This document shows positions 10,522 through 22,419 of a DNA stretch of 47,500 bases, piece by piece. Position 1 is the stretch's first letter; every line of letters starts with the position of its first letter. This stretch comes from Chromera velia. Lineage: Eukaryota; Sar; Chromeraceae. The stretch lies in the NCBI GenBank assembly GCA_018398765.1, contig JAHBMJ010000355.1:52623-100122 (forward strand), read 5' to 3'. The position numbers and the translations under genes are program-made. The notes under the pieces were generated by a model that searched no databases, was not told the DNA's origin, and was given only the letters and a program-made list of their open reading frames with translations.

Positions 10522-13500
10522 CTTGTAAGATCACTGGGGTAATGTTGCGATATTAGGAAAACACAATCAACCCCTGCAATTGGAATGTCGTCAAAACGTT
10601 CGTCTTCTCCATCCTTCGTATCAGGTTGTTAACAGATAAACCAACAAATAAACGAACGAACCTCCTTGGAAACCCGATCCAGAACTGCCACCATTCCCCC
10701 AAAAGTGTGGCCGGGCGCGTGGATGAAACGAAACTTGAACCCTGGACAAACTCTGCATCATGCAAGGAGTGAGTGCAGTTCAGTGAGAAAGAGCAGGGAG
10801 GGGGCACGAAGGGAATGAATAAATCAGACAGAACGATGTCATCCTGCATGAAGTGTTTCTGCCCCCAACCAAATGCTGTACTCTTTCCTTCCTTCATTTG
10901 GTCGACAAACACTCGATCAAAATCTCCCTCCTTCACCTAGACGCCCTCCCTCCTTCCCACTCACTCATTCACTCACTGACTCACTCACTCTCGTGTGTCT
11001 CCATCCTTCACAAGAACGAGATGAGAATCGGGGATCGCAGCGTGAAGCGGCCTCTCGTGTTCCCCCACGAGGACCTCGGCTCCCGTCAGGCAGCAGAGCT
11101 TTGGGGCACCTGCGAAGAAGACGGTCGGAGTACGCAACTTCACTCGATCGCGCATTGGGGAACCTTTCGGACTGTAAACGTGAACTCAAACGAACGTGCA
11201 AAGAAGTTTTTATCCCCGGACCTCTACCTTAGAGGGAGGGATAAGCCGTACAGCCAGACAAGGTAAGTCGGAGCAGAACACGCGAGAATGAGAGAGAGGG
11301 GACAGCAAAAAGCAGCCCGAGGGAAAGAAACCGCGGAAACAGGGGACACAAACAGAAAAAAAGAAAACTGCAGACTGAACGCACATATGTGCAGATGCAC
11401 TGACTGACCCACCCACCCGAGACGAAGGCAAACGGAGCGTGAGTGACCACAATGCCCCGAAGAGTCAGGCCGTCGTGCTGCAAACACGCATGGCAGACAA
11501 CATGCACACGAAAACATGCACAAACGGAGAGGAGAATTGAGTGCGAGCCCACAGGACAGGAAGGACACGTACCCAGAAAGAACTTCACTGGCCTTCCTTC
11601 GCCACACTCGATTGATTGATTGATTCAAAAACTTATTTGTCTTTTCATAACTCGCGAAGGGGCACCAAAGGAGCATACTCTGGAAGGAAGGGATTGTTTG
11701 CCTCCTTCTATCCCCCTCCTGGGTACTCGACCTCTCACACCTCCCCGAGGTTTACTCCTCCATCACCCGAAAACTCCGATATCCGCCAGTCTTGCTTTAG
11801 CCGGTTTCTCGCAGACACACGCCATACAATCAAGCACCAGCGTACCCCTGCATGCGGCGGGAGGCATACAGACAGACAAAGCGACAAGCCACCCACCTAC
11901 CTCCAGATCTGAGAGATATCCTCTGAGGTCGGTGCCGGGGTCGATCACGAAAGCGTTCTCTGCAAGGAGCGGTGAATGGATGGATGCGCGGATGGATGGA
12001 TAGATAAATGAATAAATGCTTTAAAAACCTCACGCATGGGGACACACTCGCGTTCTCCCCCCGGACGGACAGAAAGTCAAACAGTCAGGCGGGCAGCCAG
12101 CCAGAACGAACGGAAGAAAGATGGAAAGAAAACAAGAAGGAAAGAAAGACGGGAAAAAGGAAGGAAAGAAGGAATGATGAATGAATGAATGAATGAATAA
12201 ATGAATGAATGAATGAATGAGTGAGTGAGCGAGTGAGTGAGTGAAAGAAATAATAAATGAATGAATGAATGAATGAATGAAAGAAGTAATAAATGAATGA
12301 ATGATTGAATGAATCCTTTACTGGATGAATGAAGGAAAGAAGGAAGGAAGGAAGGAAGGAAGCAAAGGCAGAAAATGGGGAAGCAAAACAAAAAACAACG
12401 AAAAAGACAAAAACGAATCCAAGGAAAGAACGAAAGGAAGAAGCAAGGAAAGTCATAGGAACAAAGATAAAGTCGGCCAACAGAACAGTCTCTTCTGTCC
12501 ACAAGGCATTAATAGATGAACACCCCATCTCCATCTTTCACTAATTTTGTTCTGTGGTATTTGTCAATGCTCACTGACAGCCCCGAAGCCCCGAAGCGTC
12601 GTCGGTCAAGCAGGGACGGCCACACTTGTTCCTTCACACCCATTTTTACTCATACATATCGATGTGTCATTGTCTTCGTACAGGAACGCATACATACACA
12701 GAAAAAAGATACATAAGCATCAATCAAACATGGATCAATGTGTACCTACGCCTGCAGACAACCAACAAAGAAAAGCAATGAAGACAAGGAAATCGACTGA
12801 CTGTCCAGAGCAATCAGGTAGGACGCCACTCCCATCGACCCATCGTAGTAACACCTGCACGCACGCTTGACGCACGCACGCACGATGCATCATCCATCTA
12901 TCGAGGAATATGGACGGATGCAGTCCTGTCGTCCGTCCGTCCGTTTGTTCGTCCATCCATGCATGCAGTCACTCAGTGAGCCATGCACCCGGCCATCATG
13001 CGTTCCTCAATTTTTCCATGCGTTTATTCCTTTGTTCATTGATTGAGTGACTCATTGGTCCCCGTAAAGAAGGAAGGATACGAAATGGACAAAAACCCAT
13101 GCATGGGAGCATGTGTTCGTGCCTATGTGCGTGACAAAGAGATCGACCAAAAAACGACAATAATAAAAAAAAGAAAATAAACAGATCAAGAGACCCACCA
13201 ACCTGAAGACAACGTCGCCCTTCAGAACGCGACAGAAATTTGCAAAGTCCAGCTCATCCTCTTCGTCTGCCCCCAGCTGCATACACTCAAAAGAGAAAGA
13301 AAGAGCCGGGAAATCAGACAGGGTCAGACACGGAGCTGCCAGTCCAGAAAAAGCGAAAAACTGGTGTTCACACATGCGCGTGCATCACTATGAGAGAGAC
13401 TCTGCCTCCCTTTCTTCCTGACAGTGTAAAAATGCGAGTGTGACTTTGTGTGGAGGGGGGGGGGCGAGGGGAGTGTGGGCGGGCTTGCGTTTCTTATCGC

Positions 13501-16411
13501 ATGATGCCAATTTTCTCTATCGGGAAAAAGAATGAGTGTAAAGAAGACCGTAAAATCTCTGTATTTATACCAATTTTTGGTTTGTGTCTATCAAAGGGAA
13601 TGATCCTCGATGCTTTCCTTTTGACGGCCACATCCCGTGTGTGCGTGCGAATCTCCCGATGGCCGTTTCGTAGCCTCGGCAGACGTTTGACTTTTATCGA
13701 AGGGCCCGCCGTGGAGGTAGATGTCCGTACGATCGGGCTGGGGCTTGATACGCAGGACCTTTCATGTCGATGCTTCTTGATGTGTACAACACGTCCGTGC
13801 AGAGTTTTTGCAGAACAAAACAAACCACCCAACTCACTGACTGACCAGCCGCAACCAGGTCTCGGCCTTGATCACCGGACCCACTGCCTTCTCCAGTCGC
13901 CTCAAAGCTGCAAACGGTCTCTCTCAAAAATCGGAAACGTACGGGGGTATCATGAACAGCGCGAGGTTTCCTTTTTGCCAAACCGATGTGTCGAGACGCA
14001 GACTAGGCCTGCCGGCGGGCCTTTTCAATGGCAAAATAAACGAGTCACCGCGGATTACCGACTTTCGGGAGAGCTGCAAAAGAACGTTCCGAGCATCTTT
14101 GCCAAAGAATGCACTCAAAGAATACAAAATCAATGCAAATGATCGAGTCAAAGAATTTGGCAGTCAGCTCACTCTTTTTTCATTCAGCATATCTAAAGAA
14201 CATCTATGCATGCAATTCAGCACTTCCATCGCTGTGTGAATTGATGGCATAGTAATACATGCATAAGAAAGAAGCAAATGGCCTGACTGACCCGTTGGAA
14301 GGCTCATAAAACCTCCAAGTCTCTTCATGGTTCCGGACAAAATTTGTGTCTTGTCGGCTCCTAGAGGGGCGGATGGGTGCAGACTCCCGAGAGATGTCGC
14401 CGGGCGTGCGAGATGATTTTGCCCTCCCTGGCCGGATGGGGATGCATCTGCCGCCGCCGTGTCCTTTCTCTTTCCCCCCTTCTCTGATCTGTTTGCTGAG
14501 GAGACCTTATCTTCTGCAGGAGGCTCCAATACAGACACAGCCCGGAGAGAGACGTGGACCGTGGATGAAGTTGCGTTCAGGTTCGTTGCTGAGAGACTGC
14601 ACACAAATAAGGAAACAAGCACCCAAACATGCACACAGGAGGATGAGGAGTGGGCCTCTTCATAGGAGCACTTGAGCTTCTTTTTAGAGAGAAGCTGTCT
14701 ATGCGACCGCGCAGGCAGGCATACAAGAAAGGGGCATTCGTTTACTTTCGATTATGCTGACATTTCCTTCTTCCTTCGAACCAGCCCGCTGCACATCCAT
14801 CGGCCCCACGCAGCCAGAAGAGAAGAAAGGGGCTGAAAAAAATGAAAGTCAAAACAGAAAAACACGACTCAAGGTGACAAGCAGAGGCAGTGCTGACGGG
14901 ATCCAACATGTGACGCACGCACACACCGATTACACGTAGAACATGAATACACCCGCGAGCCAATAGTATCCTGAGTGACGCACGCACGCTGTGTTTTGCA
15001 GACATGACTCGAAAGAGAGGGTAGACTGAAGAGACGGATTCGGAGACGAGTCACGAGACAAATAACAAGAGGCAGAATATTTATCAATCCCCGTCTCTCG
15101 TCCCTCGTTGAAATTTCCTTACTCGACATGTTCGAAGAGCACCGACAAACACCAGATGTGTGAATCTGGAAGCCTTACAAGAAAACCACAAAACGTCATC
15201 GCAACAGACTGACTGACCCGTGGGAGAGACGCTGCGGTCCACCAGCAGTCGTTTGAGGCCTCTCTCTGGCCGCCATTCCTGCTGTTGACTGGACAGCAGA
15301 AAGGGGAAGAGAGGCAGTGACTGCCCCCGCCCCCGTGGGACCAGTAGCCTGAGGCGGTCTCTCCTTCAACCCCTTCGGCTGCTGGACTACCGAGGAGGCG
15401 GCGGCGGTTGTTTTCTCCTTCTCTTTCAAATTCCCCCCATTTCTGTGTGTTACCCTGTCTCTCTCCCTCTCTCTGGCGACGTCTTCGGGTTGTTGGAAGT
15501 CAAACTGAGAGAGGACAGAAAGGTCCCGTGGGGGACGTGCAGCGCTGCCTGGCGTGATGTCACGAGAGAGGGTGCAATTCGGTGTGTGCGCTCCTGCACG
15601 CAGGCACTCTCGATCGATCGATCGATCCAGAGTACTTACGCCCATGCACACACAGAAACATACATGCAGACAGACAGACAGCCAGCCAGCCAGCCAGACA
15701 GACAGACACAAAGAACGAAAGAAAGCGCAGAATGAATGCAATTAAGGGAAAGGAAAGAAAAGGAAAAGGGGGTCTCGGCAGATGTCCGATCACGAGGCAG
15801 GGAGGTGCGGCAATGAATGAGGTGTACTGCCTGCGGGATTCTTGTGCTGTTGTTGCTCTGGTCGTGTCGTACGGAAAAACAAAACAACGTTCATTCTGTC
15901 CTCCATGCGCATTTATTGTAGCCAAGAGAAACGAAAGAAAGGATTGACAGCTAGTCAGAGTTTGGGTCTAAAGCAAAAATTCTCTTTTTGCCCCTTTCCA
16001 TCGTTTGTTTGCATCTCCGTCGATTTTGCAGGTCGTGCGTTTTCCTTAATTGGCATTGCTGACAGGCCCGCCCGGTGCAAAAACACAAACAACCACGACA
16101 ACTTCCGATCCGTTAATTTAAGATACAGTCTTCCAACCAGCCGAGCAACTGGTCTTGCAACCAACGAACCAACCAACCGTGGAGGAAGAGAGGTGTGACA
16201 CTCCTGAGGATTTCGTTGCCTCGTCTGGGCGTGTGCAGTTCTTTTTCTTCTTTTTCTTTCTCCTCGTCATCGCTGAACCGCCTCTGAGGCGCAAGGGCGC
16301 TTCCCGATCCAGGAGGGGGCGGGCCCCCAGCGGTGACGTCCCTCAATTCTTCCAGAGACAGGAGACCGTCTCCGTCCTGCAGAAATTAAAGGTGCAGAAA
16401 GCCATGCAGGG

Positions 16412-16453
<42 letters not shown>

Positions 16454-19400
16454 GTACATACATACAAAATCAATTACACAAGCCGAGCACTCGATCCCCC
16501 TTCCACACGCTCCCTCCCTCCCACCCATCTGACCGACCGACCGACACACCCACTGAACCTGTGAAGAGACCGGAAGGCAGCACTCGACAGTGCATGCATT
16601 TATTTTCATTCATTTGTATATAAAATTCTGTATGTATGAAAATTAATGCACACACCCACTGACCCTGTCAAGAGACCGGAAGGCAGCCCTCGACAGTTCA
16701 CTCGAGGTGGCGATGTTCCTCTCGCAACAGGCCGCCAGAAACTCCTGCAAGGAAGTAAGTTGACAGACAGACGTACAAGCGGACGGAATATTTTCAGGCA
16801 GATCTTCGGACACACACAAACTTCCACCTGAATAAAGAAAGCTTCAAAGACAGACAAAGAAACTGACAGGTACATGATCATTTAAAGGAAATTTCGACTT
16901 CTTGCGATACTCCTCATCCTCTTTTATCGTCCCCGGCAAAACTCGTTCGTTTGAAGAAATCAAGTGTTTTTCACACTTCCTTAGCCGCACCATATTTCGA
17001 CAAAAGAAAAGGAGGAGAGAAGGAAAAGAGAAGGCGGGATTCAAGAGACATCATTACAAGTGATACGCTTAATTCTTCGTCTGAGTTTCATCCATGCTCT
17101 CTGTTAGTTGGAGTCCGGTTCATGGTTTCTCTCTCGATCCATCTTCTCTCAGTGAAGAGCTCGCTGACCGACCTTAAATTCAATCTGCCCGTCAAAGTTG
17201 GTGTCAACAGACTGAAAGAGAATCTGAAGGCAAAAAGGCAGGCAGAGTCTATTGGTTGAGGGGTAAATATGAACAAGGTCGAGACGGGAAAATAAAATAT
17301 TCAACATAGCCATGAATGCAAAGGTTGACGGTCTCCCGAGACCTTCCGGAAGCTTCGCTCTGGGAAGACTGGATTCCCTTCATACAGATACAGAGGGGCT
17401 CTTCTCTTTTCTTCTCTTCTCTCTTGTGGAGACAGACAATGGTTTGGGCAAAATCTCATGACCAATCAATGGCTTGAAGATTTTTTTTTCCATTGTGTGT
17501 TTCCGTTTCATGACCAACAAGGTAACTCTAGAATAGGGGTCGGTTTCTCGTCAAACCGCGACAAATCCCTTCTCGCATGATTTTTTCTTTTCTTTTCTTT
17601 GAAGAGCTCCGACAGAAAGACAGACAGACAGACACCCTTCTGCCTGCCCCCTTCGGACGGACCCTCATTTCCTCATCACTGCTGCAAAGTTCGGAGGCCA
17701 AAAACAGGAGACGGGGCGTGAAGATCTTCCGAAGTTCAGCGTCGGACCGGATCGTTGGCAGCTTCGTGCGGAACCAGGCCCGCAAGGTCTGCATGCAGGA
17801 GGCAAAATACAAATGAAGGGGCCAAAAACTCATCTCATCCGCACAGGGCTGGATGGCTCTACAAAGTGAGTTCAGTCTCTTAGAGCAGCACAAGGACGGA
17901 CGGTGATCCCTCTTTTCAGAAGTAAATTGATTGCTTGTCCTTCCAAAGATGAACAGACAGTTTTTCTCTCTTCTGCTGACGTACTTAACGTATCTTCCCG
18001 CTCTTGCCATCCACCGACCGTTTTGAGTTCCTCGAACGACACCACCCCGTCTCTGTCCGAATCGAACTCCGAAAAAGTCTGCCGGAGCTGCTCCCACCTT
18101 GACCCTCTTAGGTAAGACGCCGCCGCTGTGAGGGCTGCCTTCACCAGTTTGGTGTGTCGGGGCCAACAGAGCAAATTCGCAATTGCCCTGACAGGAATTC
18201 TGTCAAGCTCGAGTTTGTAGCTGGAGTGAATCCATGGGTGCTGCACCGCCTCTCTGGCTGAGATTCTCTTTGAGGGGTCGACTTGCAGAAGCCGCTCACA
18301 GAAGTCCCGAGCTTCAGCCGACACCCTTTTTTTGTCATCGGATGTCCACTGAGCCTTCCAACCACCCCACAACCGATTGAAGAGCTCTGCCTTTTCTCGG
18401 GGGTCCGTGGATGTTCGAATTTTCTCTCTTAGGGCCTCTTGGTCATCTGTCAAGTGAGAATGGTGGGTGAGTGCCGTGTAGGTCATTGCCCCAACGGACC
18501 AAAGATCTACGGCCTCGCTGAACGAATCAGAAACCAGGACCTCAGGTGCAATGAAGGAGTGTGTTGGATGAATACGATCACGAAACGGACAGCCGGAAAG
18601 AGATTCACGGATCCGATCTGCAAGTGAATCTCCTCCGCCAGTTGCTTTACTGTTCTTTCCCCCCTTTTCCTGTCCCTGTCCCCCCCCCTGCCCCTGTGGC
18701 GTCGCCGACTCTTGGGGAGAGGGCGTGGGGGTTTTCACTTCAATGCCCCCCCCCTTGTCTCCTCCCCCTTCCCCTCCCCCCGCCCCCGGTCCGTGGGCAG
18801 TAGAGGAAGCAGAAGACGAAGCGCTGCTATTGACCCCCCCTATTCCCCTTGAGGAAGGGCTAATGACGGCAGCTTCCTCCCCCTCATCCGAATCCCCCCC
18901 NTCCTCGAACGACACCACCCCGTCTCTGTCCGAATCGAACTCCGAAAAAGTCTGCCGGAGCTGCTCCCACCTTGACCCTCTTAGGTAAGACGCCGCCGCT
19001 GTGAGGGCTGCCTTCACCAGTTTGGTGTGTCGGGGCCAACAGAGCAAATTCGCAATTGCCCTGACAGGAATTCTGTCAAGCTCGAGTTTGTAGCTGGAGT
19101 GAATCCATGGGTGCTGCACCGCCTCTCTGGCTGAGATTCTCTTTGAGGGGTCGACTTGCAGAAGCCGCTCACAGAAGTCCCGAGCTTCAGCCGACACCCT
19201 TTTTTTGTCATCGGATGTCCACTGAGCCTTCCAACCACCCCACAACCGATTGAAGAGCTCTGCCTTTTCTCGGGGGTCCGTGGATGTTCGAATTTTCTCT
19301 CTTAGGGCCTCTTGGTCATCTGTCAAGTGAGAATGGTGGGTGAGTGCCGTGTAGGTCATTGCCCCAACGGACCAAAGATCTACGGCCTCGCTGAACGAAT

Positions 19401-22384
19401 CAGAAACCAGGACCTCAGGTGCAATGAAGGAGTGTGTTGGATGAATACGATCACGAAACGGACAGCCGGAAAGAGATTCACGGATCCGATCTGCAAGTGA
19501 ATCTCCTCCGCCAGTTGCTTTACTGTTCTTTCCCCCCTTTTCCTGTCCCTGTCCCCCCCCCTGCCCCTGTGGCGTCGCCGACTCTTGGGGAGAGGGCGTG
19601 GGGGTTTTCACTTCAATGCCCCCCCCCTTGTCTCCTCCCCCTTCCCCTCCCCCCGCCCCCGGTCCGTGGGCAGTAGAGGAAGCAGAAGACGAAGCGCTGC
19701 TATTGACCCCCCCTATTCCCCTTGAGGAAGGGCTAATGACGGCAGCTTCCTCCCCCTCATCCGAATCCCCCCCCAACGAAGTAGAAGAACCCTCCCGACA
19801 ACCCCTCAAGGACAACAGTCCCCTCAGGTTTCCCATTACATTCTGATTCAGGCGCTGTGTCGACGTGCCGTAGTAGGCTGCTTTCTTCGGCTGGCTTTGT
19901 TGCTGCACGCAGCGTTGTTGGCATGAAGTTGTGTGTCCTGTCTCTCTCTCTTTCTCGCTCTCTCTCTCTCTTTCTTTCTGGTTTTCTTTCTTTTGTTTTC
20001 CTTCTCTCTTTTCTCTTTTTTGCCTTTGTTGTTTTTTTCGTTTGTTTGTTCGTTCACTCTTCGTTTTCTGTGCAGTGCTATTTTTTTCTCCTTTCTCCTC
20101 TTGGGCAAAAGACGGGGCAAAAAGTTGGCCAGTCAACCAAGCAACTTCTTTCCTTTCTTCCACGCACCGACCGACCGTCTCATTCATGGAACAGTTTGCC
20201 CGTCGTGCAAATCCAAAATCGACAAGCTGCAAGAAGGAAGGGAGAAAAGGAGATAGAGGAAAAAGAAAGGAGAGGGAAAGGTTGAATTTTATCAGGAGAA
20301 AAATGGAGACGCCTAGGCGTTTTGGGGGGGTCTCTCGTTTCCATGCCAACATTTGCCAACCTGTGTTTGCGTTTGTACGGATGGATTCGTGTCTAAGCGA
20401 TCAGAATTGGATGCGTGCGGTAAGTGGTGAGTGTGTGCGTTTGTGTGTGTCCAAGTGTATGTGTGTGCGCGTGTGTGGTTGAGAGAGGGGCGGGGGGCGA
20501 AAGAGGAAGGGCGTGCCTCAATGGCCGCCCTGGAAGCTCAAGAGAATAAATGAAAAAAAGGGAAGTCGCCGTTTGCCAATTTTCCTCACACCTTCTTTCC
20601 AGCCTCTTTTTCCTCCTCGTAACGGGAACGGGAAGGGAAAGAAAGTGACCAAGAAAGGAAGAAGCGTCTGTCATATCAATCCTTCAGTCTGCACTTTCCT
20701 CCATTCCTTTTCCTCCCTCCCCCTTCCTCCTCCCACCTTCACGGGCGAGTCAGGCGCCTGAGAGACGAAGAGGATGTTGTCGTATTTGATGTCTCTGTGG
20801 ACAAAACCTAGAAAGGAGGGAGGGAGGGGGGGGGGGCAGAAAAACAGTGGGGGCAGATGAAAAAGAGAAGCGGCGTGTGAACAGATGGCCGGGGTCTCTG
20901 TTCGACAGATAAAGTCTGAAAGAGAAAGAAAAAGTACCCGTCTTGCTGCGAGGACAGAGAGAGAAGGCATACGAGACAAGAGACATCAGGCTAATACGCT
21001 AACCCGCTGAATAAACGTAACCTGAACCCCACAATATTCATCAACCGTCACGACCAATAGACGCACCCACCCCGTGAATGGATGTGAATCAAGGCCGAGC
21101 ACACATGGCGAATGACTCTCTTCAGCCACTTCTCCGACACCCTTTCCGATTCTGCAAAGGAACAGTACGGTGGAAGTATTTCGTGAATTATAGAGCCGAA
21201 AGGACTCATGCAATGCATTGCATAAAAGGGGCAAAATGAAGAGAGGCAGGGCGATCAGAATTTCCAAAAAAGAAGGCAGAAATGCACGGAGAAATGCGCC
21301 AACACAGAGAGAGACGCACACACACTGACAGCTAGGCACACGTGTACACGCACACACAAACAATCAGAAGGAGGGAGGGAGGGAGGGAGGGAGGGACGGA
21401 ATTCAGTGCCGACACTTCCATGCCGGCCGGGCGACACAAAAAAGGAAACAAGGGCTACCACAAAGAAGGAGAGACGGAAAAGACAGAGAGGCAGAGACAG
21501 GGTCAGGCAGAGACAGACAGACAGGCAGACAGACAGACAGACAGACAAGATAGGAAAGGAAAGGAAGAAGATGGATGTGGACGTGCATGCATGCAGACTG
21601 ACCCCTGAGTCTGTCAAAGAGCTCCCCGCCCTCACAGAGTTCCTGACAGATGTAGTACTGCATGCATCCATGCATGCGTACGCAAAATGGAATTGACGTG
21701 TATGAATCCAACGTCTGTCAAGAATGCTACAGGCAGAAAGAGGAAGAGCACAAGACGCAACGAAAAAAAAGAGGGAGGGAGGGAAGAGACCTCCTCCCCC
21801 CGCTATTCGCAGGGCTCAGTCTCGACAGATGAAGTCATCACTTGCTGCAATGCGAGTTGAGTTGAGTGCAGCTTTAAAGCAAAATACCAAGCGGACAGTC
21901 CTCAGCATGAACTCACTCATTGACGCATGCACACACAAGCCCCACTGAGTGACTGCCTGCCTGCCTGCCTGCCTGACTGATTAACTGACGCTTCTGGCGT
22001 CTGAGAAGATTTCGAAGAGCCTGATGATCTGGGGATGGTCCAGTTCCCTCAGGATGTTGATCTCCTCGTTCAACACGGAAACGTCCTGGATCGCACTCCT
22101 GCATCATGAAGCTTACAGATAGATAGATAGATAGATAGATACTGAGATGTGCACGTACGTATTCATACATATATATGCATGGGTCCCCCCAAGCGCAGTC
22201 TACTCCTTCCCCCACCCACCCCCCTAGGGTCCCTCCTTCCTTCCTTCCTTCCTTCCTTGATGTCCTTCGGGCCATTCTTTCTTTCATTTGCATTCAAGGT
22301 CCTTCATGTCCATTCATTTGGTCATTCATTTGGGGGGGCTTTGTGTTGATGCGGGGAGAGAGCCTTAAGGACAGACAGACAGAC

Positions 22385-22419
<35 letters not shown>

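Larger units (their letters stand above)
6817..12854 (-). other. MBL-fold and double rhodanese part of the fusion
   Basis: The order matches bacterial MBL-rhodanese fusions related to persulfide dioxygenases (ETHE1/CstB type). Seen: CYYDGSMGVASYLIALDK then NAFVIDPGTDL (exons at 12.8 and 11.9 kb), IVVTHAPFAFVSG where the HxHxDH motif normally lies, FIHAPGHTFGG with the PGHT histidine, AFTGGSVLADGVARGDL, and LFPAYGAASLL in place of the usual PAHGAGS. Then rhodanese 1 (VLIDCRKGEAFAGCHVKGS, exon 7703-8708) without a visible catalytic Cys loop, and rhodanese 2 (VRVLDVRGPAEF, then SLPLQNL, then VVCRTGFRSAIAASILA) with an intact CxxGxR-type loop (near 6,890). Low-complexity Ser, Gln and Lys stretches interrupt rhodanese 1 and the linker. 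Catalysis by the MBL part is doubtful; sulfur transfer by rhodanese 2 is possible. Confidence 0.85.

Noticed and set aside
10853-11266. Plus-strand frame of 137 codons ending in a strong GTAAGT donor
   Set aside because: The minus-strand exon at 10,989-11,109 fits MBL homology and phase on both sides; the plus-strand frame has no partner exon.
12855-13202. Separate first exon for the MBL-rhodanese part
   Set aside because: No ATG-to-donor segment with the needed phase looked better than the in-frame join from the EF unit, but this remains the main alternative and needs transcripts.
20308-20322. CGCCTAGGCG palindrome near 20,310 as a transposon end
   Set aside because: No poly-A/T neighbour, partner end or target duplication.
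17872-20352. An 826-residue single open frame with two kinase C-lobes
   Set aside because: It spans the N and the exact duplication, and also reads through introns at both ends; the real exon is 18,019-19,902 minus one copy.
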